NCBI GenBank assembly: GCA_017482055.1
Contig: JAFUOH010000001.1
Location: 218,815-282,814 of the forward strand
From: Clostridia bacterium
Lineage (GTDB): Bacteria; Bacillota; Clostridia; Oscillospirales; CAG-272
Direction of reading: 5' to 3'
DNA: 64,000 nucleotides
Part shown: positions 42,366-51,708 of the stretch, in pieces
Numbering within the stretch: the first letter of the stretch is position 1
Layout: each line of letters begins with the position of its first letter
Translations under genes and position numbers: made by a program
The notes under the pieces: model-generated
Told to the model about the DNA's origin: nothing
Database searches by the model: none
Seen by the model: the letters and a program-made list of their open reading frames with translations, nothing else

Positions 42366-44003
42366 TTATTCGCGCAGATCTATACCGCGCACAGTGTCTC
42401 GCAGCTTCAGTACATAAGGCGGCGACACCGAAAGCTCGTCAATGCCCATCTGCAAAAACGTCTTCGTCAGCGTGAAATCCGCCGCGAGCTCGCCGCAGAT
42501 TCCGATCCATTTACCGTGGGCGTGGGCACTTTTTGCGGCATATTCGATCAGCCTCAGTACCGCTTCGTGATGAGTGTCGCAGAACTCCTCAAGCTTCGGA
42601 TTCTGACGGTCGCAGGCTAACGTATACTGTGTCAGATCGTTGGTGCCCACGCTGAAAAAGTCCACCATGGGTGCAAGCTTATCGCTTATGACTGCCGCCG
42701 CGGGAGTTTCGATCATTATGCCGAGCTCCACATTATCCGATATGGCAACGCCCTCACGTGTGAGATCTTCGCGCACCTCGCGGCAGTATTCCAGTATCTC
42801 GGCGATCTCGGTAACGCTTGTTATCATCGGAAACATGATGCCGAGATTGCCGTATGCGGATGCACGGTATAGCGCGCGAAGCTGTGTTATAAAGACCTCG
42901 GGACGTGTCAGACAAATGCGTATGGCGCGAAGTCCGAGAGCGGGATTTTCTTCCTTGTCAAGTCCGAAATAGCCCACCTGCTTATCGGCACCGATGTCAA
43001 GCGTGCGGATTATCACCTTTTTGTCCGCCATGCTTTCAAGCACACGCTTGTATATGCCAAACTGTTCTTCCTCCGATGGGAAATCACTGCTTTCCAGATA
43101 TAAAAATTCGCTGCGGAACAGTCCGATGCCTCCCGCATCGTTAAGAAGCACCGCACCGATGTTGTCCACACTGCCGATGTTGGCATAGATCTGTATCTGC
43201 GTGCCGTCGCGGGTTATGTTTTTCTTGCCGCGCAGCTCCTCGAGCAATTGTCTTGCCGCTGTATCGTCTGCCAGCTTTTTTTCGGCTTCACGCATGGCTT
43301 CATCGTCGGGAGAGACAGTCACTTCGCCCGCCTGTCCGTTTACGATAGCTGTCTCGCCGTCTCGTACCGAGGCGAGAAACGCGTCGCCCACGCCGATGAC
43401 AGCTGGAATGTTCATGCTCCGCGCCAGTATCGCCGTGTGAGAGTTGGTCGAGCCGTGAGCGGTGACAAACGCCAGCACACGGCTCTTGTCAAGCGCCACC
43501 GTTTCGCTGGGCGCGAGGTCGTCGGCACAGATTATGAGCTTTTCGCCGCTTGACGGTGTTTCGACCTCGCTCGTGCCCGACAGCACACGGATGAGACGAT
43601 TGGAGATGTCACGCACGTCTGCGGCACGTGCCTGCATATAGCTGTCGTCCATAGCACCGAACATGGCTTCAAAATTGTCGGCTGTAAGCGCGGTTGCGTA
43701 CTCCGCGTTTATCTGCTGTTTTTCTATCATGGTGCGAATGGATTCGTTGTAATCATCGTCGTCAAGCATCATTCGGTGGATGTCAAATATCTGCGCACCT
43801 GCCTCGCCGACCTCGGGCAGTGCTTTTTCATAAAGCTCGTCAAGCTCGCGTATTGCCTGCGATCGTGCCGCCTCAAAGCGTTCAAGCTCCGAGGCTGTAT
43901 CGGTGATCTTGACACGCGTTACCGTTGCGTCCCGCCGCCGCAATACCGATATTTTTCCGATGGCGATACCGCCGCATACACCCTTGCCGCCAAAATAACG
44001 CAT
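42366..44003 (-). CDS. ptsI: PTS enzyme I (phosphoenolpyruvate-protein phosphotransferase)
   Basis: The 545-residue cytoplasmic protein takes the phosphate from PEP and passes it to HPr. The swivelling domain has the phospho-histidine motif HGSTNSHTAILARSMNIPAV. The PEP-binding barrel shows GIGLFRSEFLYLESSDFPSE, ALGLRAIRICLTRPE, GIMIETPAAAVISDKLAP and FFSVGTNDLTQYTLACDRQN, followed by the Cys-containing WIGICGELA. The ATG at 44003 follows AAGGGGTG. It is the last gene of the EIICBA-HPr-EI operon. Confidence 0.95.
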   Translation of the reverse strand: MRYFGGKGVCGGIAIGKISVLRRRDATVTRVKITDTASELERFEAARSQAIRELDELYEKALPEVGEAGAQIFDIHRMMLDDDDYNESIRTMIEKQQINAEYATALTADNFEAMFGAMDDSYMQARAADVRDISNRLIRVLSGTSEVETPSSGEKLIICADDLAPSETVALDKSRVLAFVTAHGSTNSHTAILARSMNIPAVIGVGDAFLASVRDGETAIVNGQAGEVTVSPDDEAMREAEKKLADDTAARQLLEELRGKKNITRDGTQIQIYANIGSVDNIGAVLLNDAGGIGLFRSEFLYLESSDFPSEEEQFGIYKRVLESMADKKVIIRTLDIGADKQVGYFGLDKEENPALGLRAIRICLTRPEVFITQLRALYRASAYGNLGIMFPMITSVTEIAEILEYCREVREDLTREGVAISDNVELGIMIETPAAAVISDKLAPMVDFFSVGTNDLTQYTLACDRQNPKLEEFCDTHHEAVLRLIEYAAKSAHAHGKWIGICGELAADFTLTKTFLQMGIDELSVSPPYVLKLRDTVRGIDLRE

Positions 44004-44016
44004 GGCTTCACACCCC

Positions 44017-44274
44017 TTATAAGTTCGCTTCAAAAAATTCGGAGAGCGCCTTTATAGCCGCTTCCTCGTCACCGCCATCGGCGGTGACTGTCACCGTGTC
44101 GCCGCATTTTACTCCGAGACTCATCACGGAAAAAAGCTTTGAGGCATCGGCGGTCTTGCCGTCCTTTTCGATGGTTATTTTACTGCCCGTGGACTTGGAT
44201 TTGTTGACAAGCATCCCCGCGGGGCGGGCATGGATGCCCACCTCGTCGCGGATAGTATAAGTGAAGGTCTTCAT
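44017..44274 (-). CDS. ptsH: Phosphocarrier protein HPr, lacking the regulatory Ser46
   Basis: The 85-residue protein carries the phosphorylated His15 in GIHARPAG. Aligning on the VMSLG turn, position 46 is Lys (ASKLFSVMSLG) rather than the serine phosphorylated by HPr kinase in classical Firmicutes, so this HPr should not support the HPr-Ser-P/CcpA route. It overlaps the EIICBA stop by four bases and lies 13 bases before ptsI, so the three are clearly coupled. Confidence 0.93.
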   Translation of the reverse strand: MKTFTYTIRDEVGIHARPAGMLVNKSKSTGSKITIEKDGKTADASKLFSVMSLGVKCGDTVTVTADGGDEEAAIKALSEFFEANL

Positions 44275-46403
44275 GCGTGTTGCTCCTTTCTTACGAGCCG
44301 TATGAGATCGTGCCCACGGCGAACCTCGCCGTCTGCGAGCGTTTTTATCTCATCGTAGTCGTCGCTGTTGCAGATGACTATGGGAGAGGTGAGCTTGTAT
44401 CCCTCGTTTTTGATGCCGTTCATGTCGAAGGAGAGCAGCAGATCGCCGGCTTCTACCGTCTGACCGTTCTGTACGTGGGCGGTAAAGTATTTGCCGCCGA
44501 GCTTCACCGTGTCGATACCGATGTGGAGCAGTATCTCACTGCCGTCATCACCCCTCAGATTGACCGCGTGGCGCGTGTCAAACACACTTTCAACAGTACC
44601 GTTGCAAGGTGCGAACAGCTTGCCTTCTGAGGGCTCAATGGCAGTGCCGTCTCCAAGCATACGCTTGGAAAATACCTCGTCCTCTACCGAATCAAGCGGA
44701 ATGATCTTGCCTGTCATCGGTGAGACCAATGTTACCGAGCCCACGGCAGGGGCTTCCTTTATATTACCTGATGAGAACTCCTCCGAGTGCTCCGTGATCA
44801 AGGCTTCGGGATGCTCCGATGCAGGCGAATCCAGGAAATCCTCAAGATTCGACTTGACCACGGATACCTGCGGTCCATAGATTATCTGCACACCCTCACC
44901 CTTGCGGATAACTCCCGAGGCGCCGCTCTTTTTTAGATGCGATTCGCTTACATGAGCGGGGTTTTTGACTGTTACACGCAGTCGTGTGGCACAGCAGTCG
45001 ATATCGGCGATGTTGGCTTTGCCGCCGAGACCGTGAAGGATAAGTGCGCTTGTGACATCGCCCGATTCTTTTGCCGCCTTGCGGGCTTCAACATCCTTGC
45101 GGGTGTATAGCTTGGTCTCCTCATCGTCTGCCTCACGTCCCGGGGTCTTTAGGTTGAGCTTTCTTATCATAATGCTGAACAGGAAGTAGTAAATAACAGC
45201 ATATACCGCGCCGATTATAACTATCCATATCCAGTTTGTCTTGGCGTTGCCTTGGAGGATACCGAACAGCGTCAGGTCAATAAGACCGCCCGAGAAGGTC
45301 ATGCCGACGCCGACTCCGAAAATGTGGGTGAGCATATAGGAAAGACCCGCAAGGATGCAGTGGATTACATACAGAATGGGCGACACAAAGAGGAAGGTGA
45401 ACTCGATAGGCTCGGTGATACCCGTGAGCATCGCAGTAAGCGCCGCGGAGAGAAGGAGTCCGCCCACAAGCTTTTTCTTCTCGGGGCGTGCGGTGCGATA
45501 CATGGCGTAAGCTGCAGCGGGCAGACCGAAGATCATAAACGGGAACTTACCCGACATAAAGCGAGTCGCGGATACAGAGAACTGTGTTGTGCTCTTGGAA
45601 GCAAGCTCCGCGAAGAAGATATTTTGTGCGCCCTGAACCAGCGTGCCGTCGATGAACATGGCGCCGCCGACCTCGGTCTGCCAGAAGGGCATATAAAACA
45701 CATGATGCAGACCGAAGGGAATAAGCGCACGCTCGATTATACCGTATATCCATGTGCCTGCATAGCCGGAGCGGAGCACAAGGTCGCCGAGGCTTGCGAT
45801 CCATCCCTGAACGATAGGCCATACAAAGAACATGAGTATACCGACAAGCAGATACACAAGGCTCGATATGATCGGAACAAATCGTGTTCCGCCGAAGAAG
45901 GAGAGCACCTGCGGAAGCTGTATTTTGTAGAAGCGGTTATGCAGAGCCGCCACACCCAGTCCGACTATGATACCGCCGAACACGCCCATTTGCAGGGTAG
46001 TGATACCGAGTGTTGTGGTAGTGGAATTTTCCGCCATGGCTTCGATACCGCCGCGTGAAGCGATAAGGGCGCTGATGGTGGTGTTCATGATGAGGTACGC
46101 AATGGCTCCCGAGAGGGCAGCGACCTCTTTTTCTTTTTTTGCCATACCAATGGCGACACCCATGGCAAACAACAGTGCCAAGTTGTCAAAAACCGCACTG
46201 CCCGCCTTTGACATGATGTCGAGGATGGTGTAGAATATTCCGCCCTCGTAGATGATGCCGGTGAGATTATAGGTTTCGAGTGTTGTGGGATTTGTGAACG
46301 AGCTGCCGATTCCAAGCAGCAGACCCGCCACAGGGAGCAGTGCGATCGGAAGCATGAACGAGCGCCCGACCCTCTGCAATACACCGAAAATTTTTGATTT
46401 CAT
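44271..46403 (-). CDS. ptsG: PTS glucose-type transporter EIICBA
   Basis: The 710-residue membrane protein imports and phosphorylates glucose or a related hexose. EIIC (residues 1-about 400) has about ten helices (FMLPIALLPVAGLLLGIGS, GITEPIEFTFLFVSPILY). EIIB (about 445-525) holds the phospho-cysteine motif DIDCCATRLRV. EIIA (about 560-700) has the phospho-histidine in GSEILLHIGIDTVKLGGKYF. The order C-B-A is that of the glucose family (glucose/GlcNAc subgroup); GlcNAc is an alternative substrate. The ATG at 46403 follows AAAGGAC. I see no RAT/antiterminator hairpin in the leader. HPr and EI follow in the same operon. Confidence 0.92.
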   Translation of the reverse strand: MKSKIFGVLQRVGRSFMLPIALLPVAGLLLGIGSSFTNPTTLETYNLTGIIYEGGIFYTILDIMSKAGSAVFDNLALLFAMGVAIGMAKKEKEVAALSGAIAYLIMNTTISALIASRGGIEAMAENSTTTTLGITTLQMGVFGGIIVGLGVAALHNRFYKIQLPQVLSFFGGTRFVPIISSLVYLLVGILMFFVWPIVQGWIASLGDLVLRSGYAGTWIYGIIERALIPFGLHHVFYMPFWQTEVGGAMFIDGTLVQGAQNIFFAELASKSTTQFSVSATRFMSGKFPFMIFGLPAAAYAMYRTARPEKKKLVGGLLLSAALTAMLTGITEPIEFTFLFVSPILYVIHCILAGLSYMLTHIFGVGVGMTFSGGLIDLTLFGILQGNAKTNWIWIVIIGAVYAVIYYFLFSIMIRKLNLKTPGREADDEETKLYTRKDVEARKAAKESGDVTSALILHGLGGKANIADIDCCATRLRVTVKNPAHVSESHLKKSGASGVIRKGEGVQIIYGPQVSVVKSNLEDFLDSPASEHPEALITEHSEEFSSGNIKEAPAVGSVTLVSPMTGKIIPLDSVEDEVFSKRMLGDGTAIEPSEGKLFAPCNGTVESVFDTRHAVNLRGDDGSEILLHIGIDTVKLGGKYFTAHVQNGQTVEAGDLLLSFDMNGIKNEGYKLTSPIVICNSDDYDEIKTLADGEVRRGHDLIRLVRKEQHA

Positions 46404-46473
46404 GGTAAATGTCCTTTCGAAAATAATGTTGCGCTGTTTATTATGCACCGCATTTTATGAAAAATTACATGAA

Positions 46474-46512
46474 AATAAAAAAATCATGCCATTCCCGAGA
46501 GAATGACATGAT
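46474..46512 (-). terminator. Terminator after the GH39 gene
   Basis: On the minus strand ATCATGTCATTC and GAATGGCATGAT (46483-46512) form a stem with one mismatch followed by TTTTTTT. It separates the LacI-GH39 operon from the PTS operon. Confidence 0.8.
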
Positions 46513-46523
46513 CACATTCAATA

Positions 46524-47816
46524 TTATTTTAATACCACCACGGTGTTTACGTCCATCGACAGCGTAAGTTTACCGCCGCTCGGACAGACCGTTTCCACCG
46601 CCTCCATGTCGTGCTCGCCGTCGAGACGGTACAGGGTCACGGGGGCGTCGTCACCGAGGTCGACGGTAAAGGTCTTGCGGGGAGATGCGTCGTTGTCGCT
46701 GTAGTAGGTGAGCATTGCCATGTGCCCGTCACCGCAGGCGGCGACGGCGTACACGTCGGGCACGTCGCAGGTCACGGCACAGGCGTTTTCAAGCTTCAAC
46801 AGCTCGCCCCAGGCTTTGATGGGATAATACCCCTTAAGCGTTTTGTAGGTGTAGAATGAGAACAGACCGTTCATCCCGCAGGGACGGGCATCGTAATACA
46901 TTAACATGTCGATGGGCTCGGTCTGGCAGGAGGTCATCACCGCAGAGACAAACGCCGCGCCCTTCATACCGATCTCGGTCTCGATGGAGTCTATCCAATC
47001 CTGTCCGCTCCAGCCCTTAACGTAGTTCCACTCGTTGAGTATGCTCTCCACCCCGTCGAAGCCGTACTCGTCAAGCAGCGCACGGTTCTTTCGTACGGAG
47101 TCCAGCACGTCCGAGACGTTCTTGGCGTAGCGGTGCCAGGAATAAAAGTCCATGGGTGCGTTCTCCGCTCTGACTTTTTCAAAGAACGGACGCATCCACC
47201 CCTCACGGTAACCGGTGAGCGCGGGACCGCCGATCTTTAAGTGAGGGAAACGGGACTTTAAGTGCTTGGCGGTGATGCAGTAGAGCTCGTAAAATTCCTC
47301 CGGCGTACCCAGCCAGCACTTGCCGTATAAGTCGGGCTCGTTCCAGATCTCAAAATATTCGATGCCGTAGTGATGTCCGTCCGCCCAGCCCTCGTTTAGA
47401 TGCGCGATCAGATGCTCGCAAACTACCGCCCACTTTTTAAAATCCTTCGGCGGAAGTATACCGTACTTTTTCGTACCGTGCTCGATCTTCTGACCGAGAC
47501 GGAAAAAGACCTTGGTGCCTGCCATCATAATAGTTTCACAGTATTCGTCGGTGTAGTGAAAGTCATATGATGCGGGATCGTTTTCGTCGGCGTCGAAGCT
47601 CGGGAACACTGCGGTTATGTCCACCGTGTGCTCGCCGCCGTAGCTTGCGCAGAAGGACGCGTCGTGGGTGCGCGCGTAGGGAATATTCGCGGCGGTGTAT
47701 GTATCCAGATTCCCCGAATTCTGGTCGGCGTTTTTTGTGTAAACGGGGCCGTTGTTGACGGCGTTCATGGGCTTTATTTTACCGACGGTGCGATTAAAAT
47801 CAATGGTTACGTTCAA
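46524..47816 (-). CDS. Glycoside hydrolase family 39-like enzyme (beta-xylosidase or related)
   Basis: The 430-residue clan-A TIM barrel protein has the acid/base motif FEIWNEPD (Glu160) and the nucleophile motif SILNEWNY (Glu262), then a small beta-sandwich C-terminus. GH39 members cleave beta-xylosides or alpha-iduronides; this one has no signal peptide and probably acts on imported oligosaccharides. The frame is open far upstream, but the start I chose is a TTG at 47816, preceded by AAGGAGAG at proper distance. It overlaps the LacI stop as TTGA, so translation is coupled to the regulator. Confidence 0.85.
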   Translation of the reverse strand: MNVTIDFNRTVGKIKPMNAVNNGPVYTKNADQNSGNLDTYTAANIPYARTHDASFCASYGGEHTVDITAVFPSFDADENDPASYDFHYTDEYCETIMMAGTKVFFRLGQKIEHGTKKYGILPPKDFKKWAVVCEHLIAHLNEGWADGHHYGIEYFEIWNEPDLYGKCWLGTPEEFYELYCITAKHLKSRFPHLKIGGPALTGYREGWMRPFFEKVRAENAPMDFYSWHRYAKNVSDVLDSVRKNRALLDEYGFDGVESILNEWNYVKGWSGQDWIDSIETEIGMKGAAFVSAVMTSCQTEPIDMLMYYDARPCGMNGLFSFYTYKTLKGYYPIKAWGELLKLENACAVTCDVPDVYAVAACGDGHMAMLTYYSDNDASPRKTFTVDLGDDAPVTLYRLDGEHDMEAVETVCPSGGKLTLSMDVNTVVVLK

Positions 47817-48790
47817 TTTAATCTCTCCTTTTTTCTCGGGTCTGCGGTGGAGTCCCTTATTACAAGCTCGCATTTTAATACGACGTGCCGCGGCTTGCAC
47901 CGATACGGGTCGCCTATGCGCTCGCACAGCATGGAGACGGCGAGGCGGGCGGCACCGCTGTCTCCGGTGCTTATTGTGGTCAGCGGTGTATTGGCGTAGG
48001 AGGCAAACGGAATGTCGTTTATACCGATGACGGAAATGTCCTCCGGCACACGTATCCCATGGCGGGCAAAGGCGTGGACGGCACCCATTGCCACCTCGTC
48101 GTAGGCGCACAAAAGCGCGGTGGGGAGCGTTTTGCGGCTGACGTAGTATTCCACCGCCTCGTAGCCTATCTGCTCGAAGCGCTTGCGGCTTATGAATATA
48201 TTTTTCTCGTTCGGTACGATACCGAGACCTGCGGCGGCTTTTTTAAACAGCTCCAGCTTTAATCCCGTCAGCCTTTCACCCACAAAGCCGATGTCGGTAT
48301 GCCCCGACTTTACAAGCAACTCCACCGCTTCGAAGATCGCCGAGGCGTAGTCCGTGGCGATGGAATCACCGTGGTCTGCGGGCTCTGCGGAAAACCTGAC
48401 GGTGGGCGGCAGTGCGGGTACTGAGGCAAGATCTTCAAACGATATTATGCCGTCGATACCGCTGTCGATAATGGAGCTTACCGTGCGTGCGGTCTTTCGC
48501 TTGTCGAAATTTGTGATGTACACGGAGGGCACGATGCCGCGGGCTTCGAGCTCGGCGGCGATGGCGGTGACCGATGCGGAGTAGAACACGCTGACGATCT
48601 CCGGTGCGATTATGGCAACTCGGGTACCGACACGGTCGCGGTGGTACCTCGGCGGCACGGTGTGATGCTCGTGTGCAATAAGCAGTATACGCTGTGCAGT
48701 GTCGCGGCTTATCTCGTGACTGCCGGACATCACCTTAGACACGGTCGACACCGACACCCCTGCAAGCTCGGCTATTTTTTTGTATGTCAT
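47813..48790 (-). CDS. LacI family transcriptional repressor
   Basis: The 325-residue protein has an N-terminal LacI helix-turn-helix with hinge (MTYKKIAELAGVSVSTVSKV, then MSG and HEISRDTAQRIL) and a periplasmic-binding-like effector domain (VGTRVAIIAPEIVSVFYSAS, GHTDIGFVGERL, TALLCAYDEVAMGAVHAFAR, SVIGINDIPFASYANTPLTT). The ATG at 48790 follows GGGAGGG. It is the first gene of an operon with GH39, which it probably represses together with itself. A palindrome upstream of its promoter (48865-48877) is a candidate operator. Confidence 0.93.
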   Translation of the reverse strand: MTYKKIAELAGVSVSTVSKVMSGSHEISRDTAQRILLIAHEHHTVPPRYHRDRVGTRVAIIAPEIVSVFYSASVTAIAAELEARGIVPSVYITNFDKRKTARTVSSIIDSGIDGIISFEDLASVPALPPTVRFSAEPADHGDSIATDYASAIFEAVELLVKSGHTDIGFVGERLTGLKLELFKKAAAGLGIVPNEKNIFISRKRFEQIGYEAVEYYVSRKTLPTALLCAYDEVAMGAVHAFARHGIRVPEDISVIGINDIPFASYANTPLTTISTGDSGAARLAVSMLCERIGDPYRCKPRHVVLKCELVIRDSTADPRKKERLN

Positions 48791-48824
48791 AAGCCCTCCC
48801 GACCGTTCTGCGTTTGCTTTACTT

Positions 48825-48877
48825 ATGGTAGCACATCGTAGCTCGGTTGTCAATAGGTATTTTACGAAACATTTTCG
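48825..48877 (-). promoter_or_regulatory. LacI-GH39 promoter with a candidate operator
   Basis: On the minus strand TTGACA (48848-48853) and TACCAT (48825-48830) are 17 bases apart. Eleven bases upstream of the -35 lies the perfect odd palindrome CGAAACATTTTCG (48865-48877), of the size expected for a LacI-type half-site pair. Confidence 0.6.
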
Positions 48878-48902
48878 CGGTCCGACCAATATTTACAGAA
48901 AA

Positions 48903-48931
48903 TTTTCATCCCCGCCGCACGGCTATAAAAT
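48903..48931 (+). promoter_or_regulatory. Possible promoter of the MBOAT-DHHW operon
   Basis: TTTTCA (48903-48908) and TAAAAT (48926-48931) are 17 bases apart, 50 bases before the MBOAT start; both boxes deviate from consensus. Confidence 0.4.
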
Positions 48932-48981
48932 TGGGGTGATATACTGTTGCATATCAAAAGTGACTACCTATGGGAGGCAAT

Positions 48982-50448
48982 ATGCTTTTTTCATCTGTTG
49001 AATTTCTCTACTGCTTCTTGCCCATCGTACTGATCTTATATTACCTCACAGCATTTTCCGTGCCGCTGAAAAATGCGGTGCTGCTGTTTGCCTCGCTGTA
49101 TTTTTATGCCTGGGGCGAGCGGAAGTTCGTTTATGTAATGCTGGGGGCTATTTTATTTAACTATATTTTCGGTCTGCTTATCGGGCATGCGAAAAAGCAC
49201 TCCCGTCCGCGGCTTGCCACGGCATGGCTTGTTTGCGGCGTAGTGTGCAATCTTTCGCTGCTGTTTGTGTTCAAATACCTCACCTTTACGCTTACAAACG
49301 TGCAGTCGCTTCTCTCCCTTAACTTCGCCGTGCCGCAGATAGTGCTGCCCATCGGCATATCCTTCTTCACCTTCCAGTCCATGTCTTATGTCATGGATGT
49401 TTATCTTGACAAGGCATCGGTACAGAAAAATCCCTTCTACTTGGCGCTTTATGTGGCGCTGTTCCCACAGCTTATCGCGGGTCCCATCGTGCGCTACGAG
49501 ACTGTAGCCGAGCAGATACGCTTCCGTAAAGAAACATGGCAGGCATTCCATACGGGATTTTGCCGTTTCCTCGCGGGACTTTTCAAAAAAGTCATGATCT
49601 CGAACCAAATGGGTCTTGTTGCGGACAAGGCGTTTGGTCTGAATGCTTCCGGTGAGCTTCATCCCGCAATGGCGTGGCTCGGAGCGATAGCATACGCTTT
49701 TCAGATCTACTACGATTTTTCGGGCTACTCCGATATGGCGATAGGACTCGGAAAAATGTTCGGCTTCACCTTCGAGGAAAACTTCAATTATCCCTACATT
49801 TCAACGAGCGTGACGGAGTTCTGGCGTAGGTGGCACATTTCGCTCGGAACCTGGTTCCGCGACTATGTTTACATCCCGCTGGGAGGCTCCCGCGTCAAGA
49901 CAAAGCTCCGCCTTGTGTTTAATCTTGCGGTGGTTTGGATACTCACGGGCGTTTGGCATGGCGCACAGTGGAATTTCCTTTTCTGGGGCGTATGGTTCTT
50001 CGTACTGCTTACTCTTGAAAAGCTGCTGTTCACAAAACAGCTCAAGCAGGCGGACACGCTTCCGTTTTATAAAAAGATACCGGGATGGCTGTATGCTATG
50101 TTTGCCGTGCTGCTCGGTTGGGTACTGTTCCGTGCGGAGAACATGAGCCTCGCCGCCGATTATATGAGCATTATGTTCGGTATCGGCGTGCCTGAGGGAG
50201 GTGACACCACGGCGCTGCTGTTCATCGGACAGAAGGCGATATATTTCATCGCGGCGATAGTTTTCTCGGCGCCGATAGTACCGTTTATCAAAACAAAGCT
50301 GGAACAGCTTCGAGAAAGTCGGCGCGGCGCAGTTATAGCCGCTGTTGCGGATATTATTTATCCTGTGCTGATGTGCGTAATGTTCCTTGTGTGTACGTCA
50401 TATCTGCTTATGAGCAGCTACAATCCCTTTATTTATTTTCAGTTTTAA
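48982..50448 (+). CDS. MBOAT family O-acyltransferase (AlgI-like)
   Basis: The 488-residue polytopic membrane protein is of the AlgI/DltB type: YFLF-type start (MLFSSVEFLYCFLPIVLILY), PIGISFFTFQSMSYVMDVYL, FPQLIAGPIVRYETV, YYDFSGYSDMAIGLGKMFGF, the WRRWHISLGTWFRDYVYIPL segment and the catalytic histidine in VWHGAQWNFLFWG. It moves an acyl group, usually acetyl, across the membrane for modification of an exported polysaccharide. The ATG at 48982 follows GGGAGG. It is followed after 16 bases by a DHHW partner, the standard pair for polysaccharide O-acetylation. Confidence 0.93.
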   Translation: MLFSSVEFLYCFLPIVLILYYLTAFSVPLKNAVLLFASLYFYAWGERKFVYVMLGAILFNYIFGLLIGHAKKHSRPRLATAWLVCGVVCNLSLLFVFKYLTFTLTNVQSLLSLNFAVPQIVLPIGISFFTFQSMSYVMDVYLDKASVQKNPFYLALYVALFPQLIAGPIVRYETVAEQIRFRKETWQAFHTGFCRFLAGLFKKVMISNQMGLVADKAFGLNASGELHPAMAWLGAIAYAFQIYYDFSGYSDMAIGLGKMFGFTFEENFNYPYISTSVTEFWRRWHISLGTWFRDYVYIPLGGSRVKTKLRLVFNLAVVWILTGVWHGAQWNFLFWGVWFFVLLTLEKLLFTKQLKQADTLPFYKKIPGWLYAMFAVLLGWVLFRAENMSLAADYMSIMFGIGVPEGGDTTALLFIGQKAIYFIAAIVFSAPIVPFIKTKLEQLRESRRGAVIAAVADIIYPVLMCVMFLVCTSYLLMSSYNPFIYFQF

Positions 50449-50464
50449 CGGATTTTGATGGATA

Positions 50465-51661
50465 ATGAATATGACAAAGCTATCTAAGATAACAAAAACA
50501 CTGTCCACGGCATCGGTGACGGTCATACTGCTTGCGTTTATTGTGACCGTGGGCGTTTTGACGGTATCCAAGAACCGCGACACGCTCTTTTCTCCCGATC
50601 CGAGCACGGGAGATGTTAAAACTCGCATCGTGACTGCGTTTGATGAAAATATTGTGGGCTTTGACCGCTTCCTGTCGGTCTACAGTACCGCACAGCATCT
50701 TCTCGGTACTTCGGTCTACGACGATGCGGGCTACACATATCTGATACGTGACAGCGAAAACAATCTGCATTTCAACACCGTTCATGCAGATGCGGCGCCA
50801 TATGCCGACGCGGTGGCGGAGCTGAATAACGTGCTTTTGACGGAGAATATACCGTTTTTGTACATTCAAGCGCCCACCAAGGAGATCGACGGATATACGA
50901 AATATCCGCTCGGCATTGATTATGCCACCGTCGATAATGCCGCAGATATGGTAAAGGAGCTGACGGAGCGCGGTGTCAACATGATCGATCTCTCCGAAGT
51001 ATTTGCAAATAACGGTACCGATCCCGCCACCATGTTCTACCGGACCGACCACCACTGGACCACCGAGACCGCGTTTGACGCGTTTGGTTATGTGGTGTCG
51101 TATCTTAATGAAAACTACGGATTATCGCTTGACATGTCGCTGTGTGAGCGCGAAAATTGGCTCTCCGAATCTCAGCCGCAGTCCTTCCTCGGCTCGATTG
51201 GCAGACGTATCGGAAAGGAGGCGGCAGGGCTTGATGATTATACCTTCCTTGAACCGAATTTCGAGACCTCGTACTATGTCTACTATCCGCCGATCTCGGA
51301 GATATACCCCAACTGGGCAGGCACCTTCCGAGATGCGTTTGTAAGGGAAGGCGTACTTTATTCCGAGGATGTAAACGCAAATCGGTATGCATCCTATTTT
51401 GAGTTTGACTATGGGCATCTGATAATCGAAAATCTGCTTGACGACAACGAGCTTCACATTGCCGTCGTGAAGGACTCCTTTGCCCTCCCGTTTACGGCGT
51501 TTCTATCAACCGCCGCGGCAAAGATAGACATGATCGACCTGCGCGAATTTGAAGGCTCGGTGACGGAATATTTGGTGGAGACCTCGCCCGACATTGTACT
51601 CATGCTGTATTCCGGCGGCAGCTTCAGCGACGTCATGTATGAGTTTGATAAGTCAAAATGA
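50465..51661 (+). CDS. DHHW/AlgX-J-like SGNH acetyltransferase partner
   Basis: A 398-residue protein with one N-terminal membrane anchor (residues about 18-35) and an extracytoplasmic SGNH-like domain. It shows the signature FYRTDHHWTTETAF (Asp-His-His-Trp at 195-198) and a C-terminal VVKDSFALPF with the nucleophilic serine. DHHW proteins accept the acyl group from the MBOAT protein and transfer it to a glycan. An alternative ATG exists two codons on (50471). The pair sits next to the LacI-GH39 operon but points away from it. Confidence 0.88.
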   Translation: MNMTKLSKITKTLSTASVTVILLAFIVTVGVLTVSKNRDTLFSPDPSTGDVKTRIVTAFDENIVGFDRFLSVYSTAQHLLGTSVYDDAGYTYLIRDSENNLHFNTVHADAAPYADAVAELNNVLLTENIPFLYIQAPTKEIDGYTKYPLGIDYATVDNAADMVKELTERGVNMIDLSEVFANNGTDPATMFYRTDHHWTTETAFDAFGYVVSYLNENYGLSLDMSLCERENWLSESQPQSFLGSIGRRIGKEAAGLDDYTFLEPNFETSYYVYYPPISEIYPNWAGTFRDAFVREGVLYSEDVNANRYASYFEFDYGHLIIENLLDDNELHIAVVKDSFALPFTAFLSTAAAKIDMIDLREFEGSVTEYLVETSPDIVLMLYSGGSFSDVMYEFDKSK

Positions 51662-51666
51662 AATTG

Positions 51667-51698
51667 AAAAGGAGCCACAGAGGCTCCTTTTCTTGTAT
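51667..51698 (+). terminator. Terminator of the MBOAT-DHHW operon
   Basis: AAAAGGAGCC (51667-51676) and GGCTCCTTTT (51682-51691) form a perfect stem with a five-base loop, followed by CTTGTATTT. Confidence 0.85.
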
Positions 51699-51708
51699 TT
51701 AACCGGGC

